Shown piece by piece: positions 34,569 to 43,913 of a stretch of DNA of 64,000 bases. A program made the position numbers and the translations under genes. Origin of the DNA: Pseudarthrobacter defluvii (lineage in GTDB: Bacteria; Actinomycetota; Actinomycetes; Actinomycetales; Micrococcaceae); NCBI RefSeq assembly GCF_030816725.1, contig NZ_JAUSYG010000001.1, positions 2,356,001-2,420,000 of the forward strand. Direction: 5' to 3'. A model generated the notes under the pieces. It did no database searches, was not told the origin of the DNA, and saw nothing but the letters and a program-made list of their open reading frames with translations. Within the stretch, counting starts at the first letter, position 1. Every line of letters starts with the position of its first letter.

Positions 34569-35738
34569 CTACGGGCCGGAAATCTCCAATCCCTGAGGAG
34601 GCCCGACCGGATGCTGCGGGCCAGCGAACGAGTCCTGACCTTGCAGCCGGGGCGACGCATCACCGGGCGGAACCTTCCCGCCAAAACCCGGAGGATTCGT
34701 GACTTCGAGGATGTCCTTGGTGGCCGCCGTGACACGGCCTAGTACTGACTTCGCAATGTCGACCCGCGAGGCGGGTTGCCTCGGAGAAGAGCTGCGAGCC
34801 GCGACTGAATGCTCCGCTTCAATCACCGCGTCAGCCCAACCGGACAAGTAGCTGGCGGATTGGGGACCCCGGTCAATGCCATGAGCCTTAAGGATCGTGT
34901 ACGCCACAGACTCGGCTTCGACTTCGGCAAGCCCGCGATGCTCCACGCTGCTCCCGTACAGCTTTCCCACCTTGTCGTCGGGTCCATGCAGCAGGACATG
35001 GCCGAGCTCATGTGCCAGCACGGCGACGCGCTCCTCCGCAGTCAGCCAGCCCCCTACCTGAACCTGGTGTTGTGCAAAATCGGTAAAACCGTTCGTCAGG
35101 CCGAACTGCGCATCGGTGACTTGGATCGAGAAGCCGTGCGTGCGTGCAACGCGGCCCAATGAATCCCATAGCTGCGGAGCGTCGACGGCCGAGGCTTCAC
35201 TCGGTCTGGGCACCAGCAGCGGCTCCCCCTGGGTCTGCGAGACGTCGAAGACTGCCTGGCCGCGCCAACCGGTGATGAGGGTCTTCTTCCCCTCGTCGAT
35301 AGCGCCGTTGGGTGGTTTGTCGCCCACAGGAATGCGCTGGCGCGTACCGTCGGGCAGGAGCATCTGCTGCACACGGGCGGTCCGGGGTGCAATGACCCAC
35401 AGGGCATGCTCGCCCCGAAGAACGGTGCGGCCGTGTCGTTCCCATTCCTTGTACCCCGCGACCAGCGTCGGCTCATCTGTCCCCCTCTGCGCCATCTGCA
35501 TCATGAGCAGTGCAACGTTGCCGCCGGAGTACCGCCACAAATTGGCCGATGCATCAAGCAAGACCTGCCAATGTGAGGGTGACTCGACGGCCTCCTCCAA
35601 GATGGAGTGCAACCCTTCCATCAACGAGACAATGCGTTTCTCAGCGGCCATGTGGCGGCCGCTTTGACCGGCTTTCGGGGAGCCCTGGACAGACAAGTTG
35701 GTAGGGGGAACTTCAGGTGTAGCGGCCACGACAGCCAC
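34569..35738 (-). CDS. ArdC-like ssDNA-binding protein with zincin domain
   Basis: This is a 389-residue protein. The N-terminal ArdC domain has SPSHWQVLLDASANLWRYSG and GYKEWERHGRTVLRGEHALW. A C-terminal metallopeptidase-like domain has AEERVAVLAHELGHVLLHG (HExxH), with a later E in LAEVEAESVAYTILKAHGI as the third ligand. ArdC proteins protect entering plasmid DNA and blunt restriction (family knowledge). Next to ssb this makes an establishment pair. The GTG start at 35738 is inferred; an ATG at 35651 is possible. Confidence 0.88.
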   Translation of the reverse strand: MAVVAATPEVPPTNLSVQGSPKAGQSGRHMAAEKRIVSLMEGLHSILEEAVESPSHWQVLLDASANLWRYSGGNVALLMMQMAQRGTDEPTLVAGYKEWERHGRTVLRGEHALWVIAPRTARVQQMLLPDGTRQRIPVGDKPPNGAIDEGKKTLITGWRGQAVFDVSQTQGEPLLVPRPSEASAVDAPQLWDSLGRVARTHGFSIQVTDAQFGLTNGFTDFAQHQVQVGGWLTAEERVAVLAHELGHVLLHGPDDKVGKLYGSSVEHRGLAEVEAESVAYTILKAHGIDRGPQSASYLSGWADAVIEAEHSVAARSSSPRQPASRVDIAKSVLGRVTAATKDILEVTNPPGFGGKVPPGDASPRLQGQDSFAGPQHPVGPPQGLEISGP

Positions 35739-35813
35739 CCTTCATGCTTCTTGGACCGCAGCATTGCTGCTCAGACACCCGTTCATGGCCAAGCACTACA
35801 AGAGCGACATGAC

Positions 35814-36326
35814 TTAGAAGTCAGCAATCAGCTGGTGAGCAGCCTTGCGCCACTCAACAAAGGCGGGATCATCATCAGTCAGAATTCGGGGCGCAGGCTC
35901 CTTGTGCGCCTGCAGCCCGACGCATCCCGCAGTCCGGGTGTGCATCCTCAGACGTTCGACGGCGTGCGGGAGCCGTTCATGAAAGGCGAGCGGACCGAAG
36001 CCCGGGTCATCTTGAGTGTAGGAGGCGAGCTCCGCTCGGTGCAGCGCGTACAGCTCAGCCACAATCTCAGGGTGCCGCCACCAGCAATCGGGAACGACCG
36101 ACGTCGTCAGTTGGTAAGTGGCCACAAGCCATCTCACCCAAGAGGTGAGGACACCCCAGACTTCCTGCGACTGCTCAGGCGTCATCTCCCGCCAACGGCG
36201 GGTGACGCTCTTGGAGGCGGAAGGCCCACTAAAAGCAGATCGAAAGAGCTGAGCGGTGATTTCATCGTCCCCAAAGGAATTGGCGGACTGGACGTCGAAC
36301 TCGTCCGTCTCGTCATGGCTGCGCAT
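35814..36326 (-). CDS. DUF4913 protein
   Basis: This is a 170-residue protein. WGVLTSWVRWLVATYQLTTS, PDCWWRHPEIVAELYALHRA and the PAFVEWRKAAHQLIADF ending match DUF4913, a family found on actinobacterial conjugative elements next to the coupling protein. It overlaps the coupling-protein gene by 14 bases, so they are co-expressed. Role unknown, probably accessory to transfer. Confidence 0.8.
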   Translation of the reverse strand: MRSHDETDEFDVQSANSFGDDEITAQLFRSAFSGPSASKSVTRRWREMTPEQSQEVWGVLTSWVRWLVATYQLTTSVVPDCWWRHPEIVAELYALHRAELASYTQDDPGFGPLAFHERLPHAVERLRMHTRTAGCVGLQAHKEPAPRILTDDDPAFVEWRKAAHQLIADF

Positions 36327-38136
36327 CCGGCACCCCTTCCGCCTTCTGCTGGCGTTCCCTGTGTCCGTCGGCCAATACGCGCTCCATCTCGGCTTTCAGC
36401 CGGCGCAGCTCCCCTGCGTCCTTGCGCTTGTGCCACTCAAGAAGGTCCAGAAGTATCGGTCGAGTACGCCGACCCAGCATGAGCGCCGTTCCCGCGGGCA
36501 GCCGCCGTATTTCATCCAGAGCGATCACGGGGCTTTCGCGTATTTGCTCGCCGTCCTGCCTGCCTTGGGATGACCAGGACCTCGTGGTGAGGGTAAGGCT
36601 GCGTTCACCCAGCAACCCTGCAAGGGAGCGCAGATCCTGTTCGTCGGACCCGCCCCCGAAAATTACCTTGATGATCGCCGAGTCCCAGATGGTCGACGCC
36701 TCTTCAATGGACCAACCTGAACGGGCCTGCGACAACGACTGCAAAACGACGAGTGTTGAGATCCCGATGCCGCCGCCGTCGGACAGTGCCACAGGCAGCC
36801 CGGGCCAAGGGGCGAGATTAGCGATCTCGTCCAGGATCAGCGAAAGGGGAGGCTCCAGCCGGCCGCCCGGTGACACAAAGGCCATCTCGCGCGCTGCATT
36901 GTCGATGTCATCGATCAGTGCTGACAAGTAGGGCCCCGCGGCAGCGGCGCCGGCGCGGGTACCGATGAGATAAAGCGTTCCCCGGTCCCGGATGAACATT
37001 TTTGGATCGAACTCCTCGGACTCATCCTGCGGATTGAGCGCGGCCAGGACTTTCGGCGAGGACAAAGGTGCTACCGCCGCCGAAACCCCAATCCATGAGT
37101 TCGAGGTGTTCCTTGAGTCATCCTCCAGTATGCCCATCAGGTCTGCCTGCCATCCCAGCGCAGCCCCCGGCCGGCCTAGAATCTCGAGAGCTTCCCGCGC
37201 CAAGACAGGGCTGGATGACCAACGGCGGAATGCCGTCACTCCTTCCCCAGACAAAGCTGCAGCGTGGAGCAGGCATTGCAGAACGATCAGCGAGCGCTTC
37301 TGCCAGGCAGCGTTCTCGCCTTTCATCTCAGTATCCGCAGTAATGACCAGCGCTCGCCGTGTGGCGATATCCGGGTCCTCGCAGCCACGGACTGGCGACC
37401 AGCGAAGCGACGACGGGATCCCCGACATACCCTGCGGGTCAAAGACCGTCACGGGTCGCCCGCCAGTAGCCCTCGCCTTCATCGTCACTACCAGGTTGTC
37501 CGCACGCGTGGATGTCGTGACGACTGCCCCGGGCGCATCAAGAATGGCGTTGATGACGACGTACAAGCCCTTACCGGATCGCGGGGCGCCCTGGATCACC
37601 ATCGACTCCTCCGTGGAGACATGAACGGTGACGCCGCGGGAGCGGCCCAGCGTCCACGACACATCATGCACAGTCGGGTTCACAAGTCCGGGTCGGGTGA
37701 ACTTCCCTCGCTTCCGCACAGCTCTGGCCCCGAAATCGTGGAGGATCTCGGCACGGCGGGCAACGCCATCGCGGTTCAGGATGTCCTGCCGCAGCCATCC
37801 ACCGGACTGCTTCCACCGTCGCCATATGACGACGGCACCTACGGCGAGCGAACCCACCAGAAGCAGCGCGGGGGCCAGGACCCACCAGACAGCGTCGGTG
37901 CTTACTGAACAGCCGGAGCGTGGCGCCACTATCCAGTCCATCCGGTTGGCGAAAAGTCCGACGGCGGCCGCCAGGTTGAAGGGCGACGGCGGTGAAGTGC
38001 CACATCGCCAGGACACCACCACGTGCCCGGCAGCTTGGACGACAGTGCAGAGGCACACGTAGGCCGCCGCGCCAATGAGCCCAGCGGTGACCAACGGGTT
38101 GTCGCTTGCAGCCCGCGGGCTGCCCGGCCTCCTCAC
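36313..38136 (-). CDS. Type IV coupling protein (VirD4/TraG-like)
   Basis: This is a 607-residue protein. Two or three N-terminal membrane helices lead to a RecA-like ATPase with Walker A IQGAPRSGKGLYV near residue 183 and Walker B LSLILDEIANLAPWPGLP near residue 425. The late TLTTRSWSSQGRQDGEQIRE and ALMLGRRTRPILL segments are typical of the TraM-recognition end. It links the relaxosome to the secretion channel. The ATGA overlap with VirB4 shows tight coupling. Confidence 0.92.
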   Translation of the reverse strand: MRRPGSPRAASDNPLVTAGLIGAAAYVCLCTVVQAAGHVVVSWRCGTSPPSPFNLAAAVGLFANRMDWIVAPRSGCSVSTDAVWWVLAPALLLVGSLAVGAVVIWRRWKQSGGWLRQDILNRDGVARRAEILHDFGARAVRKRGKFTRPGLVNPTVHDVSWTLGRSRGVTVHVSTEESMVIQGAPRSGKGLYVVINAILDAPGAVVTTSTRADNLVVTMKARATGGRPVTVFDPQGMSGIPSSLRWSPVRGCEDPDIATRRALVITADTEMKGENAAWQKRSLIVLQCLLHAAALSGEGVTAFRRWSSSPVLAREALEILGRPGAALGWQADLMGILEDDSRNTSNSWIGVSAAVAPLSSPKVLAALNPQDESEEFDPKMFIRDRGTLYLIGTRAGAAAAGPYLSALIDDIDNAAREMAFVSPGGRLEPPLSLILDEIANLAPWPGLPVALSDGGGIGISTLVVLQSLSQARSGWSIEEASTIWDSAIIKVIFGGGSDEQDLRSLAGLLGERSLTLTTRSWSSQGRQDGEQIRESPVIALDEIRRLPAGTALMLGRRTRPILLDLLEWHKRKDAGELRRLKAEMERVLADGHRERQQKAEGVPDAQP

Positions 38137-39578
38137 AGCATCCTGTCATCAGTACCGAACACGGCAAGCTCGTCAGTGGTCACGCGGTTAGCCACAATGA
38201 ATGACCGGTTCCCTACTTTCCAGAGCCCGACGCCCTTCGGCAGGTTCTCAACATGCTCGCACTCGGCTTCGGTCAGGCCCAGCGCTTCCTTGGTCAGCCG
38301 CATTGCGTCGTGCTTTTGGCGGTAGATGATCCTGGTGTCAGCCTCAGTCAGCAAACCCAGTGCCTTCTGTCGGTGTCCGCTGGTGCTGTCTCCGATTTCG
38401 TTGAGGTCGGCCACCTTGTGCATAATCAGCAGGTTCGCGATCCCGTACGTTCTGGCGAGCCGCCACTGTTCGCTCATCTTCGCCAGCATGTAAGGGTCGG
38501 CGAGCATCCGCCATCCCTCGTCGTACACGACAAGCCGCTTACCGCCGTCGGGGTTCGTAATGGCCGCTTCCAGCCAGGTGGCGCCGCAGGCGGCGGCCAG
38601 CGAAAGCGCCTGCTCTGATGCCCCGATCAGGGCGGAGGTGTCCATCACCATCATGGGAGCATCAGCATCGAAAGCGACGGTGGAAGGTGCATCGAACATC
38701 CCTTCGAGGTCACCGGACACGGTCCGCCTCAGGGAATGACTGACTGCCGTTCCGCCCTCTGTGCCGACAAGCGCGATCATTTCCTTCGAAGGCTTCAGCA
38801 GGTGGTCCAGCACCATGGGCAATGTCGGGTTCGAGTTCTCAGACATGGTTTCCATGAGGGCGATGTCCAAAGCTGTGTGCTCTACGGGGCGGAGGGGCAG
38901 GCCTTGGCGCATGAGGGAAACCAAGGCGACGAGGAGATACCGTCGACGCTGCCTCACCACTGCTTGCCACTGCGCTTCAGTGAGGGCGCTGGGGCGGGGT
39001 CCGGCGTCGAGAGGATTGACTCTGGCAGGACGGCCGGGGCCAACGCTGATGACCTTTCCACCTACAGCTTTTGCGACGGCGACCCACTCGCCTTTGGGAT
39101 CCGAGGCGACAGCTGCCTTCCGCCCCAGCGTGATGGACCGTGCTACCAGGGATTTGCCGCACATCGATTTGCCGGTACCTACGGTGCCGATCACAACAAT
39201 GGACGGGCCGCTGATGATGCCCTTGTCGTAAAGGATCCAGGGGTCGTACGAGAAGGCCCCGGACCCAAAGACGTCGGTGCCGATGTAGGTTCCTTCGTGA
39301 CCAAGACCTGACTCAGTAAGGAAGGGGTACGCGGCGGCGAAGGTCATCGTTGAGGCGCGGTGCGGGGCAGGACGCAACCGGTGAGGTCCCCGCAGGGAGT
39401 TCGGCTCCTTGCTGCCCCAGTCCCCACCGAGACTGAAGGCCTCAAAATCGAACCGTCTCTTGGTGAGTGCTGAGTCCGTCCCCGTGGCCAGGGACGGTGA
39501 CGTCCGCCGTCGCGCTTTCCTTTCCCTCCCCTTTTTCCCGGAAGGAAGGTACTCGAAGCTCTTCATGGCCGGGTTCAC
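38133..39578 (-). CDS. VirB4-like conjugation ATPase
   Basis: This is a 481-residue protein. Walker A IGTVGTGKSMCGKSL is near residue 125, followed by AAVASDPKGEWVAVAKAVGG. Walker B is in KRLVVYDEGWRMLAD, and ARTYGIANLLIMHKVADL follows. It lacks the N-terminal VirB4 domain, which is supplied by the preceding SCO6880-like protein, as is usual in actinobacterial systems. The start is GTG 39578, overlapping the previous stop as GTGA. It powers channel assembly and transfer. Confidence 0.9.
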   Translation of the reverse strand: MNPAMKSFEYLPSGKKGRERKARRRTSPSLATGTDSALTKRRFDFEAFSLGGDWGSKEPNSLRGPHRLRPAPHRASTMTFAAAYPFLTESGLGHEGTYIGTDVFGSGAFSYDPWILYDKGIISGPSIVVIGTVGTGKSMCGKSLVARSITLGRKAAVASDPKGEWVAVAKAVGGKVISVGPGRPARVNPLDAGPRPSALTEAQWQAVVRQRRRYLLVALVSLMRQGLPLRPVEHTALDIALMETMSENSNPTLPMVLDHLLKPSKEMIALVGTEGGTAVSHSLRRTVSGDLEGMFDAPSTVAFDADAPMMVMDTSALIGASEQALSLAAACGATWLEAAITNPDGGKRLVVYDEGWRMLADPYMLAKMSEQWRLARTYGIANLLIMHKVADLNEIGDSTSGHRQKALGLLTEADTRIIYRQKHDAMRLTKEALGLTEAECEHVENLPKGVGLWKVGNRSFIVANRVTTDELAVFGTDDRML

Positions 39579-41074
39579 CGCAATCCTCTCCCCAGCGGCA
39601 GTCCACCGGCGACAAACGCCGCCCATTGCTGTCCATACAGAAGCCGCAGTTCCACGAACGCCCCCGCGGCAGCAGATTCCAGTTCCTGACGGTGCCGCGC
39701 CAGGTCTTCCAACGAGGCTGCTGTGACGGTCAGGTAGGCCGCCGGCCGAACGTCACCGTGGCCGGCGACGATCTCTTCCTCCCTCTGGGCCACTTCTTCT
39801 TCCTCGGCCTTTTGCTCACGGGTGAGCGGCCTGTCGAAGCGCGCATTGATGCGGCGACGGGTTTCGTGGGCCTCCTGCGCGGAGCGGATGTCCCGCAGTG
39901 CTTCAGCAGTCGGCACCGCCCGGACAACTTCAGTGAAGGTATGGCGGAACTCGCCGACGTAAATTAACGGATGCAGGAAACCTGGGAAGACTTTCTGTCT
40001 CGGCCATTCGGCGACCCAAAAGGTTTGGTGGAACCCGCTGTCGGTACGCAAATAGGTCCAATGTTCCTCGACGCCCATCGGGCCCTGCAGGTGACGGTGA
40101 TCCGTCTCGGCAGTGGCTGAATCCTCCAGCAGAGGGACAGCGGCCAACGACGATTTGATTGGTGGCAGAGAAGCGGGATCGAATGCTGCTCGTATAGTTC
40201 TCAGCAGCTCCGACTCGTCGATCCATTCTTCGACCTTCACGCTGTGGGTGCCCAACGACGTGCGCATGGCTTCGACTTCCAGCCGGAGGACGTGTTCAAC
40301 ACCGTTGAGCCCTCCACCGGACTCCTTGATCCGCCGTCGTGCCTTGCTTGTGTCCAGCACGACCGCGACGAGGAGTTCGTGGCTCATGGTTGCCCCGGCT
40401 GCACCCAAGAGATCCTCATAGGCGCTCCGTCCCCAGCCCAGGGTGTCGTCGCTGTTCGCAGCGGGCAGGGCATGGTCGCGGTAGAAGTCCCACAGTGCAG
40501 AGGACGGATAAGGCACCGTGTAATCCTGGATTGCGATCCGGGCTACGCTTTGCCGCTGGGCCATCCCGGCTTGAACACGCGACCACGCTTGAACGGCCCA
40601 CGCCTTGTCGTCAGAATCCAACAACGCAAAGGACCTGGTGCTGCAGCGCAGGATTGCGATCGCTTCCCTGCCGTGGCGGTCAACAATGAAGCATTCGCCG
40701 TTGGCCGTCGTCCGGAGTTCCAAGTTGCCCAGCCCTCCGGGGAGGGCAAGCCGGCCGGCAAGATGTGGGGCCTGAGGCTTGGCGAGGAAGCGTGTCTGAT
40801 TTGCTGCTGCCCGGCAAAAGAACAAAGCGATCTGTTTCCCCCAGACCGGATAGGGGATGCGGGAGTACTGCAGGATTCCGAGCAGTACAAGCCCGAGCCA
40901 CACAGGCCCGGAGGTAAACATTCCGGCGGGGCCGTGACTCGCAGCAGCCACGACGGCGACCGCGACTCCCCCGCTCACGATCAGCAATTGATACCACTTG
41001 AGCCCTAGGAAGAAGCCGCGGCGTTCATATCTGGGGAACTTGACGGCTTCGAGGGCACGCGCGTCTTCAGACAT
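39575..41074 (-). CDS. SCO6880-like type IV secretion protein (PrgI fused to VirB4 N-terminal type)
   Basis: This is a 499-residue protein. It starts VKFPRYERRGFFLGLKWYQL followed by membrane helices (LLIVSGGVAVAVVAAASHG and PVWLGLVLLGILQYSR), the PrgI/SCO6880 signature. A long soluble part contains DYTVPYPSSALWDFYRDHAL and WRYL-like EHWTYLRTDSGFHQTFWVAE. It is always found before VirB4 in actinobacterial conjugation loci. ATG 41074 overlaps the VirB6-like gene by eight bases. Confidence 0.88.
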   Translation of the reverse strand: MSEDARALEAVKFPRYERRGFFLGLKWYQLLIVSGGVAVAVVAAASHGPAGMFTSGPVWLGLVLLGILQYSRIPYPVWGKQIALFFCRAAANQTRFLAKPQAPHLAGRLALPGGLGNLELRTTANGECFIVDRHGREAIAILRCSTRSFALLDSDDKAWAVQAWSRVQAGMAQRQSVARIAIQDYTVPYPSSALWDFYRDHALPAANSDDTLGWGRSAYEDLLGAAGATMSHELLVAVVLDTSKARRRIKESGGGLNGVEHVLRLEVEAMRTSLGTHSVKVEEWIDESELLRTIRAAFDPASLPPIKSSLAAVPLLEDSATAETDHRHLQGPMGVEEHWTYLRTDSGFHQTFWVAEWPRQKVFPGFLHPLIYVGEFRHTFTEVVRAVPTAEALRDIRSAQEAHETRRRINARFDRPLTREQKAEEEEVAQREEEIVAGHGDVRPAAYLTVTAASLEDLARHRQELESAAAGAFVELRLLYGQQWAAFVAGGLPLGRGLR

Positions 41075-42434
41075 CAGGGGTACCGCCCTTCGGAGGATCA
41101 ATTCTTGGTGGCTGGGGTTTCGGAGGTTGCATTCTTGCTTGGCCGGCGGCGGCTCCGCTGTGCTGCGCTCGCGGTGCGGGCTCCCCCAAAGGGGGCCGTC
41201 TTGCAGGCGTTGGCGGGGCCGCGCCTTGGCTTTGTGGTATTACAGTCACGAACCCCTGGTCCGCAGGTTGCAGGACTTCTTGGGGTGTGGTGGGGGACGC
41301 TCCGTTTAGGGCTCGCTGCTCTCCGCCGGGTCCCGACGGGAATGCCGTAGTGGGCACAGTGGGGGCGGAAACTTGGGTCGGGAAGATGCTGGGGCGTGAG
41401 CTGATGGGCCTTGTCATTGCGGAGCGGCTAACCAGACTTGCGAGCGTGAGGCGGCCGCCCGCCTGCCGACTGATCTGACGGGCTGCGACACTGCTGCTGC
41501 GCGACAGGATGTGGCCACCTCCGGCAGTCTGGGCTGCTGCGGCGAGTTCGCCTCCGGCAAAGCTGACAAGACGCAAGGACATTAGCGGCGCACCGCAAGC
41601 CAAGGCCATGCCCACGGTTCCGGCTGCCAGTCCGGCGAAGGACTTCGAATCGGCGAAGAGCTTCACGGCGACCGCTAGGACTGTTCCGGCAAGGGGCTTG
41701 GCTATGACCAAAGCGATGACGACCTCACACCATCGACGAGCCCACGACTTCGTCTTATCCCACGGCAGCAGCATGAGCGCCACGGGAGCGACGGCGGCCA
41801 GGACAACAAGGGCGAACGAGCGGAAGACCATCGAGCACATCAGAATGAATGCCAGTATCCAGACGACAACGACAGCCATCATGGTCACGATGACCGCGCC
41901 CGCCGGTCCTCCGGTGTTTCCAGGAGCAAGCGAGACCAGGTTCCATTCCCGGCCACTTCCGGCTGGCGCCCGCTCAAAGCCGAAGAGCCTCATGAACACC
42001 AGGTAGGGATCCGACCCGATGGATTGGAGCAGAGCAGCGGAGGCTAGGTCAGTCGCCCGCGTAAGCTGCCGGACGAGATATACGGCCCCGCCAACAAGGG
42101 GAATAGCGACTGCACCTCCGATCATCGCCCTTCCGATGCGTCTCGGTTGCTGGCTTATCAACCCCGACAGGATCTGAAGGATCATCACGACGACGAGTGG
42201 CGTCAGCATCACGACCACCCACCAGCTGGTCAGCCCCTGAATAGACAACCACTGGGATTCATCCACGTTCGACACCGTGAACGCGCCGGTGATGAAGGCC
42301 CAAAGCCAGGACGCCATGTTCTGGAGAATGTTTGCAAACAGTGCCGTAACTGCACCGAGGGCGTCGTCGTTCGCTTGTGACACGAGGCCGCAGCCTGGTG
42401 GCCACCATCCATTGAGGTCGCACTCAACGGGCAT
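41067..42434 (-). CDS. VirB6/TrbL-like membrane protein
   Basis: This is a 455-residue protein. Six to seven membrane helices span about residues 40-300, including WWVVVMLTPLVVVMILQILS, VIVTMMAVVVVWILAFILMC and SFALVVLAAVAPVALMLLPW. The final 150 residues are Pro/Gln/Ala-rich and probably disordered. Position between VirB2-like and SCO6880-like genes fits the VirB6 channel component. Confidence 0.85.
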   Translation of the reverse strand: MPVECDLNGWWPPGCGLVSQANDDALGAVTALFANILQNMASWLWAFITGAFTVSNVDESQWLSIQGLTSWWVVVMLTPLVVVMILQILSGLISQQPRRIGRAMIGGAVAIPLVGGAVYLVRQLTRATDLASAALLQSIGSDPYLVFMRLFGFERAPAGSGREWNLVSLAPGNTGGPAGAVIVTMMAVVVVWILAFILMCSMVFRSFALVVLAAVAPVALMLLPWDKTKSWARRWCEVVIALVIAKPLAGTVLAVAVKLFADSKSFAGLAAGTVGMALACGAPLMSLRLVSFAGGELAAAAQTAGGGHILSRSSSVAARQISRQAGGRLTLASLVSRSAMTRPISSRPSIFPTQVSAPTVPTTAFPSGPGGEQRALNGASPTTPQEVLQPADQGFVTVIPQSQGAAPPTPARRPPLGEPAPRAQHSGAAAGQARMQPPKPQPPRIDPPKGGTPDV

Positions 42435-42437
42435 GAC

Positions 42438-42725
42438 CTAAAACCCGAGGGGAAAGGCGGTCTGCGACCAAAGGATGTAGCCGTTGATACCGCCGAGAAT
42501 GGCGGCCACCGGTCCTGTCCACAGAAGGATCACTCCCCCGCTGGAGGCAAGACGCGAGGACTGGCTCAGTTTGCCGGCCAACAGCATCGCGGCCCCAATA
42601 ATGGCCACGATGGCAATGATGATGAACGCACCGACAAGGATGCCGCCGCCGATCTGTTTGAGTGATTCAAGGAAGGGGAAACTCGCGTTTGGGGTGATCC
42701 CCGGGTCCACCGCTGCAATGTACAT
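42438..42725 (-). CDS. VirB2/DUF6112-like small membrane protein
   Basis: This is a 95-residue protein with two membrane helices (GGGILVGAFIIIAIVAIIGA and GGVILLWTGPVAAILGGINGY) separated by a short basic loop (GKLSQSSRLAS). Size and layout match pilin-like VirB2/TrbC proteins at the head of such operons. GGAG precedes ATG 42725. It is the first gene of an eight-gene leftward operon ending at ssb. Confidence 0.78.
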   Translation of the reverse strand: MYIAAVDPGITPNASFPFLESLKQIGGGILVGAFIIIAIVAIIGAAMLLAGKLSQSSRLASSGGVILLWTGPVAAILGGINGYILWSQTAFPLGF

Positions 42726-43040
42726 GGGTGCTCCGTCCGTCGTAATCCATGGAGTGAGCAGATGAGCTCAGTGGTTCATGGAAGCTGGCGGACATAACGA
42801 CATGACTTACGTGTTCAAGACGCGCATTGTTGAATCAACCGCATCGGCTTGGGTTCAGGAACAACTGGATGGCCCTGAGGGAACCTTTAACCCGTTCACG
42901 AAAAAGGGCGCTGACAACGACCGGGGAGCGGGTCTCGCTCAAAGGGGTCATACCCCCTCCTTCAAGGCTAGCCAAAGCCGACTACAGTTGTGGCGACGGA
43001 ATGAAGAGCCCTTGGGGCAAGGGCATTACTCGGGGGATCA
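42726..43040. other. Divergent intergenic region, promoter area of the tra operon
   Basis: Leftward (VirB2-like) and rightward (43041) genes start from here. A GGGG/CCCC hairpin lies near 42943-42958. A rightward frame from 42802 begins like protein, but overlaps the next gene and has no ribosome site. Confidence 0.4.
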
Positions 43041-43730
43041 GTGGGCGACTCAAGCAAGTTCTGGGAAATCATGGCAACCGTCATACCCGTAATCGCTTTG
43101 GCATTCGTCGTAGAGGTGCGGTACGTGAAGCTCCACAAGATGGGCCCGTTTCGCCGGCTTGTGACATCATGGGCACATGCGCTAACAATCGCGGTCTTGC
43201 TTTTCAGTGAGGTGGCTGCCCTTAACCACTTGTCCGGGAGACCTCAGGCGGATTGGGCCGCCTACATCGCGCTCAACGGATCGGTAGCCGCATTGGGCGT
43301 TATTCTTTGGACTCCAGCCACACGGCTCCTGCTCATTGCTGTATATGGGACCAGCCCCCAGGTGTACTTCGAGTACTGGAAATTCTCCCGTCTTCAGGCA
43401 ATCCATCGCCGTTTGCTCAGGAAGTCCGAGCGCCAGATCCAGAAGAACGAAAAGATCGGACGTGCCGCTGACCGGCTGATCATCAAGCGCGAAGCGCAAA
43501 GCAATACGATGCCCCAGGTGGACCTGAGGACAATTTGGGCGAAGGAGTCTTTCGATGCTGGTACTGCTCAGTTGCGGAAAGTCAGGGCAGAGATACCGAT
43601 TGAGAGGCTAAAAATCGAGCGCGATATCCGCAAGGCCAAGAAGCAGAGTCGGAAGTCTGAACAGGAGATGATAAAGGTTGCAGGCCGTTACTCAAAGAAG
43701 CTCAGCAGCGTCCTGAACAAGAACCTGTGA
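43041..43730 (+). CDS. Membrane protein with long basic coiled-coil tail
   Basis: This is a 229-residue protein. Three hydrophobic stretches lie in the first 105 residues (MATVIPVIALAFVVEVRYV, ALTIAVLLFSEVAALNHLS and VAALGVILWTPATRLLLIAV). A charged helical tail follows (RKSERQIQKNEKIGRAADRL and later RKAKKQSRKSEQEMIKVAG). GTG 43041 has GGGG just upstream. It runs opposite to both flanking tra operons. It may be an entry-exclusion or scaffold protein; no family is recognised. Confidence 0.65.
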   Translation: MGDSSKFWEIMATVIPVIALAFVVEVRYVKLHKMGPFRRLVTSWAHALTIAVLLFSEVAALNHLSGRPQADWAAYIALNGSVAALGVILWTPATRLLLIAVYGTSPQVYFEYWKFSRLQAIHRRLLRKSERQIQKNEKIGRAADRLIIKREAQSNTMPQVDLRTIWAKESFDAGTAQLRKVRAEIPIERLKIERDIRKAKKQSRKSEQEMIKVAGRYSKKLSSVLNKNL

Positions 43731-43913
43731 AGGGCAGTCTTACGACCCATGAGATATTGGACGGCCTCTTCTCTTGGAGCTAAGCCATTCGGTCCGGCCG
43801 CCCCGTCATTTGCCTCGCGTCTATGTCCCACAAGTGGCTAAGCGTACGATGTCACGTCAAGACGTTGTAGGACACGGGCTCCGGCGGGCGTCGGCGGAAG
43901 AGGTTAGAGGTAT

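Noticed and set aside
42802..43092. Rightward frame MTYVFKTRIV... before the membrane protein gene
   Set aside because: Overlaps the better-supported gene at 43041, no ribosome site, late part is unstructured.
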